From the NCBI GenBank assembly GCA_003510795.1, contig DOKP01000026.1, positions 328-13,610 on the forward strand: a stretch of DNA of 13,283 nucleotides. Reading direction: 5' to 3'. This DNA is from Candidatus Moraniibacteriota bacterium (GTDB lineage: Bacteria > Patescibacteriota > Minisyncoccia > Moranbacterales > UBA9337). A program made the translations under genes and the position numbers. The notes beneath the pieces are model-generated. The model searched no databases, was not told the DNA's origin, and saw only the letters and a program-made list of their open reading frames with translations. Shown in pieces: positions 11,545 through 13,283 of the stretch (positions are counted from its first letter, which is position 1; every line of letters starts with the position of its first letter).

Positions 11545-11892
11545 ATGATAGTTATTAGATTTTCAAGAGTAGGAAGAAAAAATAAGCCACAATTTAGGAT
11601 TGTAGTTCAAGAGAATTCAGCTACCCCAACTGGCAAACATATTGAAATTTTAGGAAGTTGGGATCCAGCCCAGAAAAAAGGTGTTTTTAAAAATGAGAGA
11701 ATTCAATATTGGTTAGGAACAGGCGCTCAAGCTTCAGACTCTGTACACAATTTGTTGGTAGCCCAAAAAGTTATTGAAGCCAAAAAGAGAATTGTCAAGA
11801 TGAAAAAAGTAGAAGAAGTTAAGACCGAAGAAGCTCCAGCGGTTGCCACCACTTCAGAAGCTCCAGTTACTGAGGAAGTTAAAGCTGAGTAA
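11545..11892 (+). CDS. rpsP: 30S ribosomal protein S16
   Basis: 115 aa. The first 85 or so residues are standard S16, a small-subunit assembly protein: MIVIRFSRVGRKNKPQFRIVV, then GKHIEILGSWDP (30-41), then the RIQYWLGTGAQASDSV segment (52-67). The remaining roughly 30 residues (EEVKTEEAPAV..EEVKAE) are an acidic Ala/Pro/Thr-rich disordered tail not found in the E. coli protein (82 aa). No SD precedes the ATG; the leader is AU-rich. The usual partners rimM and trmD are absent; the gene sits instead directly ahead of the rplJ-rplL unit, whose promoter begins 6 nt after its stop. Confidence 0.96.
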   Translation: MIVIRFSRVGRKNKPQFRIVVQENSATPTGKHIEILGSWDPAQKKGVFKNERIQYWLGTGAQASDSVHNLLVAQKVIEAKKRIVKMKKVEEVKTEEAPAVATTSEAPVTEEVKAE

Positions 11893-11897
11893 TTTCG

Positions 11898-11926
11898 TTG
11901 ACAATCAGGGAGATAAGCGCTATATT
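11898..11926 (+). promoter_or_regulatory. rplJ-rplL promoter
   Basis: TTGACA (11898-11903), 17-nt spacer, TATATT (11921-11926). Start near 11933, just upstream of the L10 leader. Confidence 0.75.
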
Positions 11927-11944
11927 AGTTAAGTAAATTAAATA

Positions 11945-12045
11945 ATCCGCAGACAGTAGGCATTTAAATAAGACCTGCCGAGGATAAGAAGCAATTTTTT
12001 TAAAGTTGTTTTTATCAAGTTCTGCAATTAAAAGCAGAATTTTTT
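11945..12045 (+). promoter_or_regulatory. Ribosomal L10 leader with attenuator
   Basis: ATCCGCAGACAGTAGGC (11945-11961) and GACCTGCCGAGGAT (11972-11985) match the conserved L10-leader strands (CGCAGACAGCAGG..CCTGCCGAGG in Bacillus). ATCC pairs with GGAT, GTAGG with CCTGC, with the kink-turn-like bulge between them. Known L10 leaders bind the L10-L12 complex and repress rplJ-rplL. Here an intrinsic terminator follows: TTCTGC (12020-12025), GCAGAA (12034-12039), then six T, 70 nt before rplJ. Regulation by attenuation, as in Firmicutes, is the likely mode. Confidence 0.85.
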
Positions 12046-12093
12046 ATTAGATGAAGCTAAATTTAATTGCATAAGTTATAAAATAATTAATAG

Positions 12094-12109
12094 TCCGCCA
12101 GCTGGCGGA
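12094..12109. repeat. GC-rich 16-bp palindrome at the rplJ start
   Basis: TCCGCCAGCTGGCGGA is a perfect palindrome; as RNA, UCCGCC/GGCGGA pair around AGCU. It ends 6 nt before the rplJ ATG. It is much richer in GC than its surroundings, and there is no standard SD. Confidence 0.65.
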
Positions 12110-12115
12110 AAAAAT

Positions 12116-12634
12116 ATGTTAACAAGATTACAAAAAGAAGACATCGTCAAAAATTTGACCGAGAAAATCAAGTCTTCCAAAGCTATCGTTTTTGCGGATT
12201 ATCGTGGAGTTAAAACTAACGATATCAATGAATTGAAGAGTCGACTGAAGAAAGAAGGTACTAATCTTAATGTTATTAAAAAAAATCTGATAGAGATTTC
12301 TTTGAAAAATGCTGAGATTGAGGTGGATGTAAAAAGTTTAGCCGGACAGCTAGCCATTACTATTTCAGACAATGATGAAGTGGCGCCAGCAAGAATTTTA
12401 AGTAAATTTGCCAAGGAGAATGAAAATTTGAAAATTTTAGGAGGAGTTTTGGGAGTTAAAGGTATGAGTGCTCAAGAAGTAGATGCTCTAGCTAAACTTC
12501 CAAGCAAACAAAAGATGTTGGCTAAACTGGTAGGAACATTGAACGCTCCAATCTCAGGCTTTGTTAATGTACTAGCCGGCAATATGAGAGGATTAGTAAA
12601 TGTAGTTAAAGCCATCGCGGACAGCAAAGCGTAA
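12116..12634 (+). CDS. rplJ: 50S ribosomal protein L10
   Basis: 172 aa, standard length. L10 anchors L7/L12 dimers on the ribosomal stalk and is the autogenous regulator of its own operon. Typical segments are SKAIVFADYRGVKTNDINELKSRLKKEG (20-47), a short I/VKKNL motif (53-58), KILGGVLGVKGMSAQEVDALAKLPSKQKMLAKLVGTLNAPISGFVNVLAG (105-154), and the C-terminal helix that binds L12. Upstream is the L10-leader attenuator. A GC-rich palindrome sits where an SD would be, so initiation is unusual. L11 and L1, often upstream, are not here. Confidence 0.97.
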   Translation: MLTRLQKEDIVKNLTEKIKSSKAIVFADYRGVKTNDINELKSRLKKEGTNLNVIKKNLIEISLKNAEIEVDVKSLAGQLAITISDNDEVAPARILSKFAKENENLKILGGVLGVKGMSAQEVDALAKLPSKQKMLAKLVGTLNAPISGFVNVLAGNMRGLVNVVKAIADSKA

Positions 12635-12714
12635 TAAATTGCTAAAGGGTTAAACTGTTAATAAGTTAATTTAAATAATAAAGTAATCAATAAATAGTTT
12701 TGGTGGGTAGATCT

Positions 12715-12742
12715 GTGAACTACAAACTAAGAACTGTGAACT
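12715..12742. repeat. Short-word array between rplJ and rplL
   Basis: GTGAACTACAAACTAAGAACTGTGAACT words, the same vocabulary as priA 8926-9072. It ends 6 nt before the rplL ATG, leaving no SD. Confidence 0.55.
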
Positions 12743-12748
12743 AATAAT

Positions 12749-13153
12749 ATGACAGAAGAAAAAAAAGAAGAAGTAGTTGTTCCTGCTAAATTTGAAAAAC
12801 TAGTAGCAGAGATTGAAAAAATGAGTGTTTTGGATCTTTCAGAATTAGTAAAAGTTTTAGAAGATAAATTTGGTGTTAGTGCTGCTGCCCCGATGATGAT
12901 GGGAGCTGCTGTTGCTACTGAAGTTGCTGCAGTTGAAGAAAAAAGCCAATTTGACGTAGAATTAACAGCCGCTGGAGACAAAAAAATCAATGTTATCAAA
13001 GTAGTTCGTGAAATTACCGGACTTGGTCTAAAAGAATCAAAAGATATAGTTGATGCTGCTCCAAAAATGATTAAAGAAAAAGTTGCTAAAGCTGAAGCTG
13101 AAGAAATGAAAAAGAAACTAGAAGAAGCTGGCGCAAAAGTTGAATTAAAATAA
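12749..13153 (+). CDS. rplL: 50S ribosomal protein L7/L12
   Basis: 134 aa, slightly longer than the usual 120-125 owing to a Lys/Glu-rich N-terminal extension (TEEKKEEVVVPAK). The N-terminal dimerisation domain (FEKLVAEIEKMSVLDLSELVKVLEDKFGVS) leads to an Ala/Met-rich hinge (AAAPMMMGAAVATEVAAV) and the factor-binding C-terminal domain with INVIKVVREITGLGLKESKDIVDAAP (88-113). Multiple copies form the stalk recruiting EF-Tu and EF-G. It is 114 nt downstream of rplJ, co-transcribed, with no visible SD (only a word repeat and AATAAT before ATG). Confidence 0.97.
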   Translation: MTEEKKEEVVVPAKFEKLVAEIEKMSVLDLSELVKVLEDKFGVSAAAPMMMGAAVATEVAAVEEKSQFDVELTAAGDKKINVIKVVREITGLGLKESKDIVDAAPKMIKEKVAKAEAEEMKKKLEEAGAKVELK

Positions 13154-13169
13154 TTTTACTTTCGATAAT

Positions 13170-13198
13170 AAAAACCCCGACAAAAATCGGGGTTTTTG
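13170..13198. terminator. Strong terminator after rplL
   Basis: AAAAACCCCGA (13170-13180) and TCGGGGTTTTT (13187-13197) form a perfect 11-bp stem with a CAAAAA loop. Symmetric A and T tails let it work on both strands. It ends the rplJ-rplL transcript, so rpoB is not in this operon. Confidence 0.92.
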
Positions 13199-13208
13199 TA
13201 TTTCGTAG

Positions 13209-13228
13209 GAACGTACCACGGTACGTTC
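13209..13228. repeat. GAACGTACC palindrome
   Basis: GAACGTACC and GGTACGTTC (9-bp arms, 2-bp centre). A compact palindromic intergenic repeat with no gene overlap. Confidence 0.5.
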
Positions 13229-13260
13229 ACAAAGGTTACTTTTTGTTTCGCAAAAGCTCT

Positions 13261-13283
13261 CCCTCTGCCTGTCGGCATCTCCC
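13261..13283. repeat. CCCTCTGCCTGTCGG-type repeat, cut by window end
   Basis: It aligns with 7758-7784 with small gaps (CCCTCTG..CCTG..GG..CATCTCCC). The right end is beyond the window. Confidence 0.45.

Overview
The window looks like a chromosomal piece of a small-genome, AT-rich bacterium, most plausibly from the Candidate Phyla Radiation (Patescibacteria, Parcubacteria-like). This rests on divergent versions of PriA, RtcB, L10 and L7/L12, on S16 with an added acidic tail, on housekeeping genes without Shine-Dalgarno (SD) sites, and on intergenic spaces packed with short palindromes and short-word repeats of the kind I associate with those genomes. The taxonomy is inference; no rRNA gene is present.

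Layout. 1-310: repeats and hairpins. 311-4165 (minus): rtcB-like gene, then a thymidylate-kinase-like gene 4 nt later, then a repeat-filled gap and a polysaccharide flippase. 4290-4613 (plus): a small predicted secreted protein with its own terminator. 4754-5896 (minus): GT4 glycosyltransferase. 5890-7667 (plus): an accessory block of three consecutive transcription units with near-consensus promoters and strong terminators. Unit one carries a 99-aa acidic protein, two minimal ORFs behind perfect SD sites, and a roughly 170-nt structured region with a predicted pseudoknot. Unit two carries a 157-aa unknown protein. Unit three is a small RNA with no credible ORF. 7879-9981 (minus): priA, whose coding sequence holds three stretches made of the same short words that fill the intergenic spaces. 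10366-10548 (plus): a 60-aa cysteine-rich protein with its own promoter, leader hairpin and terminator. 10759-11307 (plus): a 2H phosphoesterase of the ThpR/LigT family with altered catalytic motifs. 11545-13153 (plus): rpsP, an L10-leader attenuator, rplJ and rplL, closed by a strong terminator.

How the genes relate. The flippase and glycosyltransferase suggest envelope polysaccharide assembly. RtcB and the ThpR-like protein both belong to families acting on RNA 2',3'-cyclic phosphate ends, and both depart from their families at key residues. The ribosomal genes are under L10 autoregulation. The most unusual part is 5890-7667, where small SD-led genes and structured RNAs sit between two housekeeping genes on the opposite strand. 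The four small plus-strand unknown genes have strong SD sites, whereas the recognisable conserved genes do not.
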